Assembly (NCBI GenBank): GCA_000149265.1
Contig: CH003412.1
Coordinates: forward strand, 1,918,076 to 1,982,075
Source: Ciona savignyi
Lineage: Eukaryota; Chordata; Ascidiacea; Phlebobranchia; Cionidae
Reading direction: 5' to 3'
Length of the DNA stretch: 64,000 nt
Positions 24,071 to 36,200 of this stretch are shown piece after piece (the stretch's first letter is position 1; every line of letters starts with the position of its first letter). Under the pieces are notes generated by a model that ran no database searches, had not been told where the DNA came from, and saw only the letters and a list, made by a program, of their open reading frames with translations. The position numbers and the translations under genes were made by a program.

Positions 24071-24869
24071 CATTTAGCGTTTTCGTTGTTTTGGAAACTA
24101 GGGGATTTCCCGAAAAAGATTTCGATAACCGAAATTTGCCATAAAAATACTTGGAGTTGTCCGTTTTGTTTATGTATGTCTAATAAGTAAAATATTGCAT
24201 AACAATAACTTTTATCTTGTTAATTGTTTCGTTGGAACGAGTGCGCAAAAATGGTAACGAGAAAATGCGTAAATTTATCCATATAGGCCTACATTGCTTG
24301 AGAGTTTACCAAACAGGAGTCCCCGTATAAATACAGACCGGGCAGGGTTGAGCTAATTTATACGAGATCATGTAAGGGAAGTTCAGACGTACGGGTTTCA
24401 GTTGTAAATGGTTCAGTGGCGAAAATTTTGTTTGTTTAGTCTAAAAGCTTGATGGGTTATTTTTAGGCCAGGTCGGTGGGTTGTTGAACAAGCCTCTAAC
24501 CGAACATCGCCCTCACCCATAACTATTATGGATGACAACCCTATCCTAAATGTTAACTATGACCTCCCACATATTGTTTTAAACAGGTTTTCTTTTCTGC
24601 TGCGCACCCAATGTTCGTGACAGTCATGTCGGTCGTCAGCTGGTTAACAAGAAAAAAAATTCCTTTTTTTGCTACATTCCTCCTTTTCTTACTCCCCCAA
24701 TTTAAATATAATAAAATTCAAAAATTACCCTGGGAAATCCCACGAAATAAATGTCCTTAGGTATATGTTTGATGCACTGTTAACACGTGTGTGGAAATTG
24801 GTTAATAATATATATTGAATACGCAGTGGCAAATCTCGGGTGAATCACTATCAACCACATGTTAACTTT

Positions 24870-25150
24870 CTGCAACGATATACTGTATCTATAATCGCGA
24901 TACTACTCGTATTTAGTATCGCGATTGGCGTACCACAGACGCATTAATTTTTAAGTAAACTAAAATGCGTCTTTGAGTATCGTATAAATGGCACTTACAA
25001 ACGCATTGTTATGTCGAACACATTTTGTAAGATTTGCTATTGTGATTTACTGATCGCAATAAAAACCATAGTCCTACGCCTATCATTATGTATTATTGGG
25101 GCTAATATATATGTTATAATGGTACTGTACCATACATTTCGACTTATAGA
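24870..25150 (+). repeat. Dispersed AT-rich repeat, copy 2
   Basis: This copy is the inverse of 4140-4470. It starts CTGCAACGATATACTG with an internal TAATCGCGATACTACTC block. It runs through GACGCATTAA, TTTGAGTATCGTATAAA and TATGTCGAACACA to GTACCATACATTTC. A related ATAATCGCGATACG block at 25500-25515 could be an outer inverted end, so the element may reach about 25560. Confidence 0.55.
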
Positions 25151-26720
25151 ACCTAACCTTACCTACAAAATTAGCATAACTTACATCGCAATGCGTAATT
25201 TAAGCTCAACAATCAACGTGTGGATTATGTTTTGTGTAATAAAAGTTAACTGGTAAAACTTTATGAACGCAATATTTACGAACTACGCTTATTTGCGTCT
25301 CGTAAACCTTTTGTTTCTTACGCAAATACGTAGATTATTACTTACGTACTTAGGCGTGGTTGGGTTTTACACGTCAGTTTGTATGTTAATTGCGATAGTT
25401 AGAAATAAGGTTTATTTCATTTACAAGTTATTTAATGACAAATTGTAGTTATATTGTCACCAAGGATTAGCTCTTGGGAATTCCCCATGTTCACTAACGA
25501 TAATCGCGATACGTTACTCACAATTATCGATGCGAGTTGAACATATCATTCGTTTCTGCAAGCAGAAACTAATTGGTGAGCGACCAGCTTCGATTATTGA
25601 ACCCTTTAGCTAAAAGGCGACGCATTAACACATTCGTAAGCCAAACGGAAAATTGCTTATGTGATAAGGCAGTCTGACTACTATCTGTGTGATAGAACTA
25701 TCTTTTCGTTTTCCTCCCCACAAAAAACATGACTAACAAGTGAAATATGGGATATCCCATTCCATGTAATCTGAATGAAGAATACAGAATATGGTTACAG
25801 TGTCGCTAGGTAAAAAAATAATAACAAATCAACATTACCAAATAGTGCATCTCCAGGTATTTTGCTATATAAACCACTAAAATAAAACATACACTAAAAC
25901 AATGTATACACAATGATAAATGGGCCAGACAGCAATGTGTAGAAAATATAAAAATTGCAAAGTCTCCCTATCCACATGCACGCTTTCACGTAATGAGACA
26001 TTTAAATCACAAACAAGTGACCAGCCACACTTATTTACTTTTATTTTTTAAAGGTCCTGTTCCATGTTGATATGCAGTAGTATCTAGGTAAATACTAAAT
26101 AAAAACAAAACTAAATTACAAGTCTGTGCAATAATAACACCATAAAACAATGATTAACAAGTCTACAAACTAATAATGCAATAGATCTACAAAATTCAAT
26201 ATATAACAAGGGTCATGCAATTCGATAGGTTAAGTTACAATCGTGTGTCAAGTATTTGAAAGAAATTTAGATTTAAACAATTTGAATCGTTTGGATCTAG
26301 GCAATATCTTCATTATTAAGTGGCTTGCTCAAAGACACCGCACAAAATTTGGTCAGGGTTAAGGCTGAAGATAAAACATTACTGGTCAATAACTGTGTTA
26401 TCATCACCAAAACTCAAGAAGGTAAAATAATTAATTGATTAAGATTTTTTAAGGCTATTGCTTACCACGACAAAAAAAGTTTGAAATGCGTAGTAACAAA
26501 TAAAATTTGGTAAATAACACTATTTCATTACAGAATGGTTTACAGAGAGTAAATCATAAATATAAGATTGATGTGTTATTCTTGGGGGCGGAAAAACAAC
26601 TGCCAAATGGTATAAATATTTTATGGTCAATGGAAACCTGAACAATTTAAACTGCATGGAAACACATTTTAAATAAAAAAAGAATGGATGATTTTCAAAG
26701 AAGTGCAATAAATTATTAAT

Positions 26721-29335
26721 CTAGTGTGAAGAATACAAAAGACGGCATTGTTTACTTAATGACTGTTCTTTTTTTAAAACGAAATGCCTTAATTCCATTC
26801 TCCATTCCATCCACTTCTTCTCCATTTTACCAACAACTGCTTTAGAATTGTCCCAGGGATAAAACACTAAAGGATGTCCACCGTTTATTACAGGATAAAT
26901 GTTACGACTGTCATTGTAAATTTTGTATCGCAAGATACCATACACCATCACATCCTCTAGCGGAAATTCTTGAAATTTAGTGTGTTGAGCAACTTTATAG
27001 ATTTGAGCTACTAAGGCAGGGGTAAGAATGACCATAACTCCGCGACAAAAATCTGGATATTCTGTTGCAGAATACTGGAGCCAATTAACACCCCACTTTC
27101 CTTCGCCCCGTATCACACCACTTTGCTTTTCATACTGAAATCCACAATACATAGCCTGCCTTTCTTTAATTTTCCTCAAAAAGGCAATAGTTTTGCTGAT
27201 ATTGATCACACAGTTGTCGTTGGTAAAAATATAGAATGTTCTGATCGAATTCAAATGATTAATTATCCAACGGAACGCTCCTAAAATCTTTAAAGTAAGG
27301 TTGGCATAAGTGTCAGGTTGTGTAGATTGCAGAATATCATCAAAACATTGCTTTTCATCATCCAAGAGATGGTGTTGAGATTGATTGACAGGAGTTCCAA
27401 TTAAAAACACAACAAACAATTGCTTTCCACTGATGTACTTTACAGAACCCCAAGTTTTTCGAATCATCATTCGTCTTGCAATGTTCTCCGGTGCCGATTT
27501 GACAAAAAATATTACTAGGTCGTTTTTCATCTAGAAGCATAGAGTATAAATAAATGTCACAAATAAACCAAAGATTTTATGTGTTAAATAAAAATAGGTA
27601 TCGGTACATGAAATAATTTATTTTTAATTCTAAGACAAAGAAAATAGAATTTAATTTTTACACCGATATAAATGGTATTTAATTAAATATCTGTGACAGA
27701 AAAAAACACTTTCCCTGGAGCTATTGCGGTGTGTTTTCTATGTTTGAGTCATTGTTATAATTTTTGTTCAACCCTCTTTATCTACCTAGTTTAAGCAACA
27801 TCTGCTTAGTGCTTTGCCCAAGGACAAAACCGACTAGTTTTGATCAAAAAAAATATTTTTCTCAACATTAAGTTCTTACATGGTGAAATAGTAGTGTAGT
27901 TGGATTTTTGACAAAATGTGTTTCAATATGCTGCGGCTCCTTTATATTGGTTGCATATTTCGTAGGAAGTGCAAATTTGACATGTTGGTGAACTGTAGGA
28001 CTGCAAAAATATAAATAAAGTTAATTAAACTAGTTGTGTATAAATATTTCATTGATTCATATTATGCAAAAAGTCTCACACATGCCCTGTTTAACACCAT
28101 GACATAGTTTATGTTCAATATATTCTGTTACGAATTCTATAGATATTAGCAATAACTATGCAATATTAGAGAACATGTTGTAATGCTATCCTTGGTCTAA
28201 CCAATATACACCTTATCCTACTTTTGTAGATTTGTATGTTGAAATCATTAGGAAAAAGGATTATATTCACAAGGTGACTTTTAGATTAACATTGTGTAAT
28301 TTTACTTGTATGTTTAATGATAAAATTTGACACTGGCTGCACCACACAATCAGCAAGTATTGCTCAATATTAACTCTAGTTTTCTGTATTTTTTTCTATC
28401 ATTTGTATTTATTGATCTGCTGTTGCTTATTTTGTTTTAAACGATAAAAATCTAAAACCAGTAAATACCATATGTTGTTCACAGGGGAGTTTAGAGATAT
28501 GGTTATTCTATTTATACAAAATTGGGATTACTGTTAATTGGGTTAAAATTAGGGAACTAATGGGAGAGTGTGCTTCTAGGTTGTAACATGTTAAATTTTA
28601 GGGTAATTTAGGATTTTTTTATCTGTTTCTTAAGTTTCCTAACATTCTAGGCTATAGAATTTTTAAATGTTGTTGCAAACTAAGCTAACAGTCAATCTTA
28701 TCCAGTATGGAAAGTACGGCAGCTGCACACTCGAGATTTTTTATTCCCTGCGTCTTTGCACACTTGGGTATTTTCACACACGCTCGTGAGCTGGCAGTAT
28801 TAACATCGTATAATTTCCAACAAACCTGTAAACCTACGTCTGGACCTCGGGTAATTTACTGTCAGTACGTTTTTTGTTACGTACATAGATATGTTAGCTG
28901 ATGGACACGATAGATTTAGAATAGAATAATACGTTTGTTTAAGATTTTTACAAAATAGTAATGAAAAGGAGATTTTGTGCACACTTGAAGTGTGCACTCT
29001 TGGACGTTTGCACACTGCACACTTAAATATTTGGCGTGTGCACACTCGAGATCTCGGCGAAAATTGACGTACTTTCCATACGGGAATCTTATTCTGTCCC
29101 TTTGCGTCAACTATTTATTATTGAACAACATCCCACAAATTTGATGTTTTGGTAAATGTCATTTTAACCGCATATTCACAAATTCATAAAAAATGAAAAT
29201 ATAGGCCTACATTAGGTATGGTACTTACGAATGATATAACTTTATAAAGATGTGTTTAGAATGCCAGCTAAAGAACCCCAACAGAAAAAGTAAAAAAAGA
29301 ACTGCACGAGTCCGCTTGCTCTTGAAAAACTGCAT
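26721..29335 (-). CDS. Glycosyltransferase family 31 (beta-1,3-galactosyltransferase-like), altered DxD
   Basis: The three exons are 29335-29229, 28000-27880 and 27530-26721, all in phase, 345 residues. Exon 1 gives a type II Golgi anchor: short basic start (MQFFKSKRTR), then the hydrophobic AVLFLLFLLGFFSW. Exon 2 encodes the stem. Exon 3 is the GT31 catalytic domain: FFVKSAPENIARRMMIRKTWG, LFVVFLIGTP, a WGVNWLQYSATEYPDFCRG segment (family pattern YP.YC.G) and FPLEDVMVYGI (family EDV.VG). The family transfers galactose or GlcNAc from UDP-sugars to glycoprotein or glycolipid acceptors. The odd point is that the Mn-binding acidic triplet (usually DDD before a V-x-N) reads N-D-N in FTNDNCVIN, so activity may be lost or metal use changed. 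Acceptor specificity cannot be read from sequence. Intron 1 hosts a small transposon. Confidence 0.9.
28702..29084. mobile_element. Small hAT-like MITE with perfect 8-bp target duplication
   Basis: The element begins CCAGTATGGAAAGTACG and ends with the complement of CCCGTATGGAAAGTACG (one mismatch). It is flanked by a perfect direct repeat AATCTTAT at 28694-28701 and 29085-29092. Many GCACACT and GTGTGCAC motifs lie just inside both ends. At 383 bp it is non-coding. The right half recurs at 39127-39259. The 8-bp duplication suggests a hAT-type transposase moved it. It lies in intron 1 of the glycosyltransferase gene. Confidence 0.85.
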
Positions 29336-30027
29336 AATAAATTATTAGGATTCATTGAACGAATTGGTATGAACATAGACAAACACGAATATTAGGCTTA
29401 GGATTGCACATAACGAAACAAAACAATATAATTGACAATTGTCTTACCCTATTCATACATTGATTTATCGGTATCTTTTGCCAGAGCGTTGATGTGGCAG
29501 ACGCAGAACGGGGTATATCCAATGATATACCTTATGTTTTAAGACACTGTATGCACATAATTTTGCACAAAATGTTGATTTCGATGGGTCATAGTACTCA
29601 TACTTAACTCGGAGGTGAAAGAAGGCTAAGTTATAACACGCGTAAACACTTATCAAATTACATCTTGTCCTTAATTAAATAGCCAACGAGTAATTTTAAT
29701 TAATTTTAACAAAGTTTTTTATCAGTGTATAATTAATACATTAAAATTGACAACCCTCGACAAACCTTTACCGCGAAAATAACATGTACAATTTGTTTAT
29801 GGAAGAGCGATCGTCGATACGATATGTAAATCAACATTCCTGATGATACGGACTAATAAGTGGCCTCTCAACACGTAGAACGTTTTGCAATTTTGGAAAG
29901 TTTTATCTTATTTTTAGGCTTAAATTTGTTTAATCCTCAGCAAATATTTAGATCACAATAAAGAATGTGTGTTTTGTGTGATTGGGATGTTTCTTCAGTT
30001 TTATTAGAACTTTGATTTTAAATAAAT

Positions 30028-30326
30028 GGATAAGATAGGATAGGATATTCGTGCTTATCCCGCGAATATGAAAACGCAAGGGGCGTTACTACACGTGCAA
30101 TCGTCAGATTACCTCGTACGCACCGTCGGGATACCGGAGTTATTGCAGTGTGATGTGTATGATCTTGACGTTTCTTTATTTTGGTAGAACCCATCTTTCC
30201 ATTAGGGTTATGCAATATCCAATGAGTATCTGGCCCAGCGACACAACCATAAAGCTAGTGACCAGGTTCGAGTCTGCAACCCGTCGTCTGAAAGGCGACG
30301 CACTGACCAATCAAGCTAATCGATTG
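30028..30326 (-). mobile_element. tRNA-derived SINE
   Basis: This is a near full-length copy. On the minus strand the tRNA-like head runs from about 30326, with an A-box region and a GGGTTGCAGACTCG B-box region. The body contains the conserved ATACACATCACACTGCAATA block. The GGATAGGATATTCGTG stretch on the plus strand is the TATCC tail. Its long minus-strand open frame is body sequence, not a gene. Confidence 0.75.
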
Positions 30327-32668
30327 GACATTTATTCTCTGGGTTTAGACGATGTCCGCTTAGTGCCTTGCCTAATATAACGACAAAAAACTTCAAAACA
30401 GAAGTTAATACTGTCGGTAATATCATTTACTTTACCTTATAAGTCATAACAAAAGAGTCTGACACCCATCACTTTTGCTTAAAGTTAGGGCAGAGATTTT
30501 GGCCTTCTAACTTAATTAATAATCCAACATATCTTAAAATCTTATTAAAAATTACATTTATTTTATTACTTATATATGATAATTAAAATATGCGATACCA
30601 ACCTTTTTGTAATTCCACAATTTATCTTGTACTTCACCCATGATCCAGTTTCTATGAGTGAGCAAAATTAGTTTAAGATTCCGTTTTAACACAGCATAAT
30701 TTTGCGTCACCTTACATATGCCGTCAAATTGTAATTAATAATACATGAAGTCTCACTGACACGAGATCTTTTAATTATCGTCTATGTTTTAAAGCGCGTA
30801 TGTGGTTTATTTGCGTTTATCAATACAAACATTGGAGACCGTTCACTCAATCGTCCTTAGACTGCAAGAACTATTACACATTACGATTGACAGTCTCATA
30901 GACTGTCTAGTCCTGCAATCGCTACCTACTTAACAAACTCATAAAATCCCAAAACACGTAGACTAATGGGATAAACCACATCGCTGCAGCAATTGAACAA
31001 CCTTCGCCAGCAATTACTTTATAGTCTATTGCCCCGAAGCAACCCCGAAAAGGCGACATGCCCATATGTATTTTGGTCATAACTCAATCATGCAGTGTTA
31101 GATTGCCACTTGTTAAATAGCCCATATCACAAATAAACTCTTTTTCCTGAAAAGGCTTGAATTTAAAACGAAACAACGCAAAAACATTATATTACCACTA
31201 TGAATGGCGCAAATGCTACAAGACGGATGTTTATTTAACAACTTAGGATTTAAATGGAGATGGACAATTGATATAGCGAATTTCATGTTAAAGTTATTGG
31301 TTTATTTAACGCCGAAACACTCGAGAGTAAGCTCATAGGTGTTTGTTTCTTTATAATGAGCGTATACGCTCATGCCAACATGAAAAACTATCCACGGCTG
31401 CTTCGACTTGCGAGTGCCGGGTCAATCGGTAAGTGGAAACCACTCCACAGTGTTTACTTATAAACATCCATGTTTAAATGTCCAGTATTATAAGTTGCTT
31501 ATAGTGATGTAGGCTATAAATGTGTTATATTGGAAACACGGTTGGTGAAATGTCAAGGAAATTTAATCAAAAGCACCATCTATACAAATTAAATAGGGTT
31601 GTAAATTGATGAATAGGCCATACGGAAAGCGGGTATAAAGATACACCAAATTTAAAATTTGATTGAAGCGTAAACTTAATTGAATATTTATCACTTTTTG
31701 TTGTGTTATTAGAAGCAACCGAGGTGTTCAAACACGGCAAATATTTGTTTTAGAAACGCCACTGAATTCATGGCGCAAAACACTTTTTTTATTTTAATAA
31801 GTGTGGCGGCCACAGGAGACAACAGGTTATATAAGTGTTTTAATCAGTACATTAAAACACTGTTGGTAAAACTAAGTGTTTATTAACTTAAATATATCCA
31901 TGTTGGAAATCATAAAACATTTTTAACCTTACACTTTAACACATTGTCATATTACTCTTAATAACCCAAGTTACTCCTGCATGTTACCTGTGTGTTACCA
32001 TCCCTGTTTAAACTACTATGGTTGTTTAAACTAGCATAGATATTTATAGCTAGAAAGTGATGCCAAAAAATACAAGTTGTTTTTAAATTTTATTCTGATG
32101 CAGCATATACAGCAAAAGCCAAATTGGATTAAACCATACTATGGTTTAGAAGTTGGGCAGTCCATTATGGCTTTGATTTCGGAATTTGATGTTGGCGGTG
32201 CCAATAATCGCCTGAACGCAGCAGCTGAGTGTAAACCACCTGGTGAAAAAATGAAATTTACTTATTTGATAATATAGAAACGTAGAGCAATGACAACATT
32301 CTTTTGTACACCATAGCTTCCAATTGTCCACAATACAGAGAATCTAGAATTTACCACGAAGCAATGCATTGAATGTCTGTGATTGTATAGAATCCATTGT
32401 GTCATTAGGAGGTCGCGTTGTCGTCTCAGTGTCAGACGGTGAGCGGTTACCATCTATACCTCGTTCCAGCGCACTGGTAAAAGCAATAGGGGATAAGTTG
32501 CAAATACAGTTTACTTTAAACGAAAAGATCGTTCTAAAATCCGGACGAATAGCTCAGTTAGTTAGGACGTCGATTTAATATAAAATAATATCGACACCAG
32601 CTGATGGCCATTTGGTTGTCTTTGTTATTGGAAAATAGTGGATTTCGTCTTAACCCATTGGATTCATG

Positions 32669-32960
32669 GGAGAGTATAGGATATTCATGTGTATCCTCGT
32701 GAGTGGGAAAACCAAGGGGTTAACACACGTGCAATCGTCAGATTACCCCGCGCCTATGGGTTACCAAAGCTATTTAAGTGTGTTGTGTATGATTCAAACT
32801 ATCGTTTAATTTAGTAGAATCCATTAATCCGCTGGGTTGGGCAATGTCCGTTAAGTGAATTGCCCGAGGGCACAAACGACTAGCTAGCGACCAATTTCAT
32901 ACCCGCAACCCTTTGGATGAAAGGGGATGCACTAAACCACTGGACTAATCTGTCGGACTA
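32669..32960 (-). mobile_element. tRNA-derived SINE
   Basis: The copy has the same layout as the one at 30028: the TAGGATATTCATG tail at the left, the AAGCTATTTAAGTGTGTTGTG body block, and a CGACTAGCTAGCGACCAATT segment leading to the tRNA-like end near 32960. It is in the same orientation as its neighbours. Confidence 0.72.
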
Positions 32961-33276
32961 ACTGCAATCGTCTTAGACATGTGCAATACATTGCAATAAG
33001 CCATATACTGTTAAGACAATAGCGGATTTGAGGTAACTTAATAATTGCCTGTGTGATAATGGTAATCTTGCCTTTTTCCATTTATTGGGGACAAAAATAA
33101 ATATCCTATCGCAAAATAAAATAAAATCGTTCATACCTTGGTAGACTAACATTGTTTTGAACTGTCATACGGCCAGTTTCAGTCACATCGAAAACCTGCA
33201 ATTGCTAGTGATTAGTGGAAATCAGAAGCAGTTTTAAAAAAAAACAACCTTGCTTTTGCTGCTAGTGGCGGAACTT

Positions 33277-36200
33277 TCAGGTTCCTGTGTGCTTTTCCAT
33301 GCGTCCAGGGGTGCAGTAGGGGAGCATTTCTGTTGGGTGATATTTATTTAAATTTAATAGAAACAATATTAATGGCAGCGAAGTAGGATTAACCAAAATA
33401 TCAGCAAACTAAATCAAGTAAAATAGACGTCAATTCTACAAGATGCTTACTTTGTGTTTTAGAAGGGCGTTCACAAGACAATTTTTACGATGGGCTTCAA
33501 GGTTGTCAGGACGTGCAAAAGATTTTCTACACACATCGCAACAGTGTGGTTTATCACCTTAAAAATGGTAGACAACATAGCAAACTTATTCAATGCACTG
33601 CAAAAGTTCATGTAATCAACCAGGGACAAGCTAATCTTACAATCACTCCGCTTACGTTTTTCAATATAAAAAAAACACAAAAAAGGTTAACACCTGAGGG
33701 TGGTAAAAATGCAGGACACAAAATGTTAGTACATATTATAAGATAACGGTTACGAAAACTATTCCGTGTGGTGTACAGGATAAAGATACTGCTTCAGTTT
33801 CAAGTAAACACATTAACCGACGGAAACAACCGACTAGCAAGTGGGTGCTTATAAAACTTCGAACCTTCTAGCTGTTGGTTAAAATTGCTAGCACATACAT
33901 AGCTTTATACGCTTGCTGGATTTGTGGAAAACTTAATAAGAGCCCTATGCAGCACAGAAGTCTAGAAAACAGTAATTTCAAGGTCAAAATTGGTACCACT
34001 GTGTATTTTTGAATGCCGTTTCAAGTGGAAAGCATTGGTGAACTTTTTTCCGCACTCAAGACAAGGATGTAGTCCGATGCCGGTGTGCTTCTTCTGGTGT
34101 TGCCTCAGAGAATGACCATCTCGAAATTGTTTACCACAAACTTCACAGTGAAATGGCCGAGCACCTGTCAATGGCCATTTCGGCAAAAAAAAATTAGTTA
34201 ACTGTTAAATGTGAACGTTTTCAGATTGAACCGTGTCATTCGCTGCTGATGTATCAACTTTGTACAGACGTTTAAAGGTTTTCAGCAAAAGGGCAGAAGT
34301 AAGAAGAATAAATCCAATCAAGTACAGCAGCCTCACGGGCTCTTAATATACATATTAGTTTGCTCTTGTAACCTGCTTTTGCACAAAACAATTGAAAAGA
34401 GGGATTTTACTACAGACATGAAAGAGTTTTCTTGTATAATGCCAAATAAAAGAGTCAACCTGTGTGTGATAGCATATGTTTCCTTAATCGACCACTGAAG
34501 GGGAATTCCTTGCCACAGATTTCACAGATATGCGCCTTTGATTCCAAATGTTTCAACATGTGTGCTTCCATTCTTGTCACAGTCTTAAACACTAAAATAG
34601 ATTTGTCACTTACATTTGTTGTAACGGATGCTCAACTGTCACCTACTTCTTCCACAGACACCGCAGACTACAGAATCACTGCTGTTGTGGCTTTTTTGAT
34701 GACCCAGCAGAGTACTTTTGTCCTTGAACTGTTTTCCACAAACTTCACAAAAGTATGGCCGCTCTTCAGTATGTGTGAGGTTGTGTCTCTAAAGAAAGTA
34801 AGAAAATCTAGGTTTTTGAAGAACAATATGTATATAACACACCGGTTGTCTATGTAATACCCATGTACAAAAGCACTTATTTTCATATTTGTATCAAAGC
34901 CCAATAAATTAAAATTGTGTTTTTGCTAGTTTGGGATAGGGTAAGATATCCGTGTTTGATTTCCGTAAATTAGAAAATACAAGGGGCGTTATTACACAGC
35001 AATCATCAGATTTCATTGTACCTTTTGTCAGGTTAAAGTAGCCATTGCCGTGGACTTCATATAATAGAAATATTTCTTAAGTTTTATTACAACCTAGAAA
35101 TCTAATGGTTTCAAGTGATCACCGCTTTGAAGCCTTGTCCAAAACTACATCTACCTAGCGACTAGTTAATCCCACAACCTTTTGACTGTAAGAAAGAGCA
35201 TTAAACCCTTTCGTTTAAAAATCATGTGTTTAATGTATAATTAAATTTACAGCGTTTCTTAAGTGCTGCTGGCATGGCATTTACCGAAAAAACAAAATAA
35301 GAAATACCTTCAGGTGATCTTTATCCCTAAATTGCTTCCCACACTGCTCGCATGTAAACGGTCGCTCACTTGAATGAATTCTTTCGTGGCGCTTTAAGTG
35401 GTCAGCCTTCAAGAACAACTTGCCGCAGGTTGTGCAGCAATGCTTGCGAATACCTGGGATCAAATAGTTGTTATAACATATGCGACCATCTGAATACCAA
35501 CTTCATAGTCGGGCAGGCAAGTTTACCTTCATAGTCAGGTCAGACAACAGAAACCGAAATTAAGTGGTATATGTTTTATTAGGCCAGATGGAAGTGGTAA
35601 TATGTAAGCCTATCACAAATCCTTATGCGACCATCTGAATACCATCAACTTTATAGTCAGGTCAGACGAGTTTACTTCATTAGTCAGGTAAGGCGAGAGT
35701 TCACGGGGCCAGTCGAGTTTATCATGACATTGAAATTACTGATGAAACTCTGAATACTTTACCAGTATGGCTAATCATGTGTCTCTTTAGATGACTGGCG
35801 CTGCGAAATGCTTTAAAACAAAGATTGCATCCAAATCTATTGGGCTGATTTTTGGTGGCGTGCTTTCTCATGTGCAATTTTCTTTTCTTTTCATCGGAAA
35901 ATTCCAGGTCACAAATCTCACACTTCAGCACTAGTATAAAAGATTGGATACTATTTATTGTGCATTTCACTAGTACATTTTCTATTTAATGGTAAACTTT
36001 GAAAGTATTACCTACCATACTCGGTATAATCCACTGCTTTTTCCGACGTATTTACTGCCAGCGACTGATCCTAAAAACAGCAATCAACATGTCATTTTAA
36101 GTATGTTAATTTATGACTTTAATAATGTACCCGTTTTAGCGATTAAGGACTTTTATCAGTAGAACTGTGCTGTTTCAATTTCTTTCTCTGTAATTTTTAT

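Larger units (their letters stand above)
22693..26720. other. Gene-poor spacer with old repeats
   Basis: This 4 kb AT-rich spacer lies between the start of the unknown gene (minus) and the 3' end of the glycosyltransferase (minus). It should hold the promoter of the former and the 3' end of the latter. It contains a reversed, degraded SINE (about 23870-24070), one copy of a dispersed repeat (24870-25150) and a SINE-end fragment at about 25570-25660. A short shared block at 23260-23315 recurs at 27586-27650. Short AT-rich open frames at 25011-25448 belong to repeat DNA and are not supported as genes. Confidence 0.6.
29336..33276. other. Spacer with SINEs; possible extra exons
   Basis: This is the spacer between the glycosyltransferase start and the stop of the BTB-zinc finger gene, both on the minus strand. 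It contains two SINE copies (30028-30326, 32669-32960). Two minus-strand stretches look exon-like: 33198-33144 (VFDVTETGRMTVQNN) and 30657-30605 (NWIMGEVQDKLWNYKK), and their splice phases join. They may be alternative 3' exons of the BTB gene or another small gene; support is weak. A tRNA-like A-box fragment is at about 32548-32575. The rest shows nothing I can name. Confidence 0.45.

Noticed and set aside
25011-25448. Two consecutive plus-strand frames with hydrophobic residues
   Set aside because: They lie in a dispersed repeat and its flank, are AT-driven, and have no splice or motif support.
32548-32600. Possible tRNA gene: GACGAATAGCTCAGTTAGTT looks like a tRNA 5' half
   Set aside because: No anticodon arm, B box or acceptor complement follows; it is at most a tRNA-like fragment of a repeat.
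30605-33198. Extra 3' exons of the BTB-zinc finger gene (VFDVTETGR..., NWIMGEVQDK...)
   Set aside because: The phase from the previous exon leads to a stop at 33277; these stretches join each other but not the gene in that phase, so they are kept only as a possibility.
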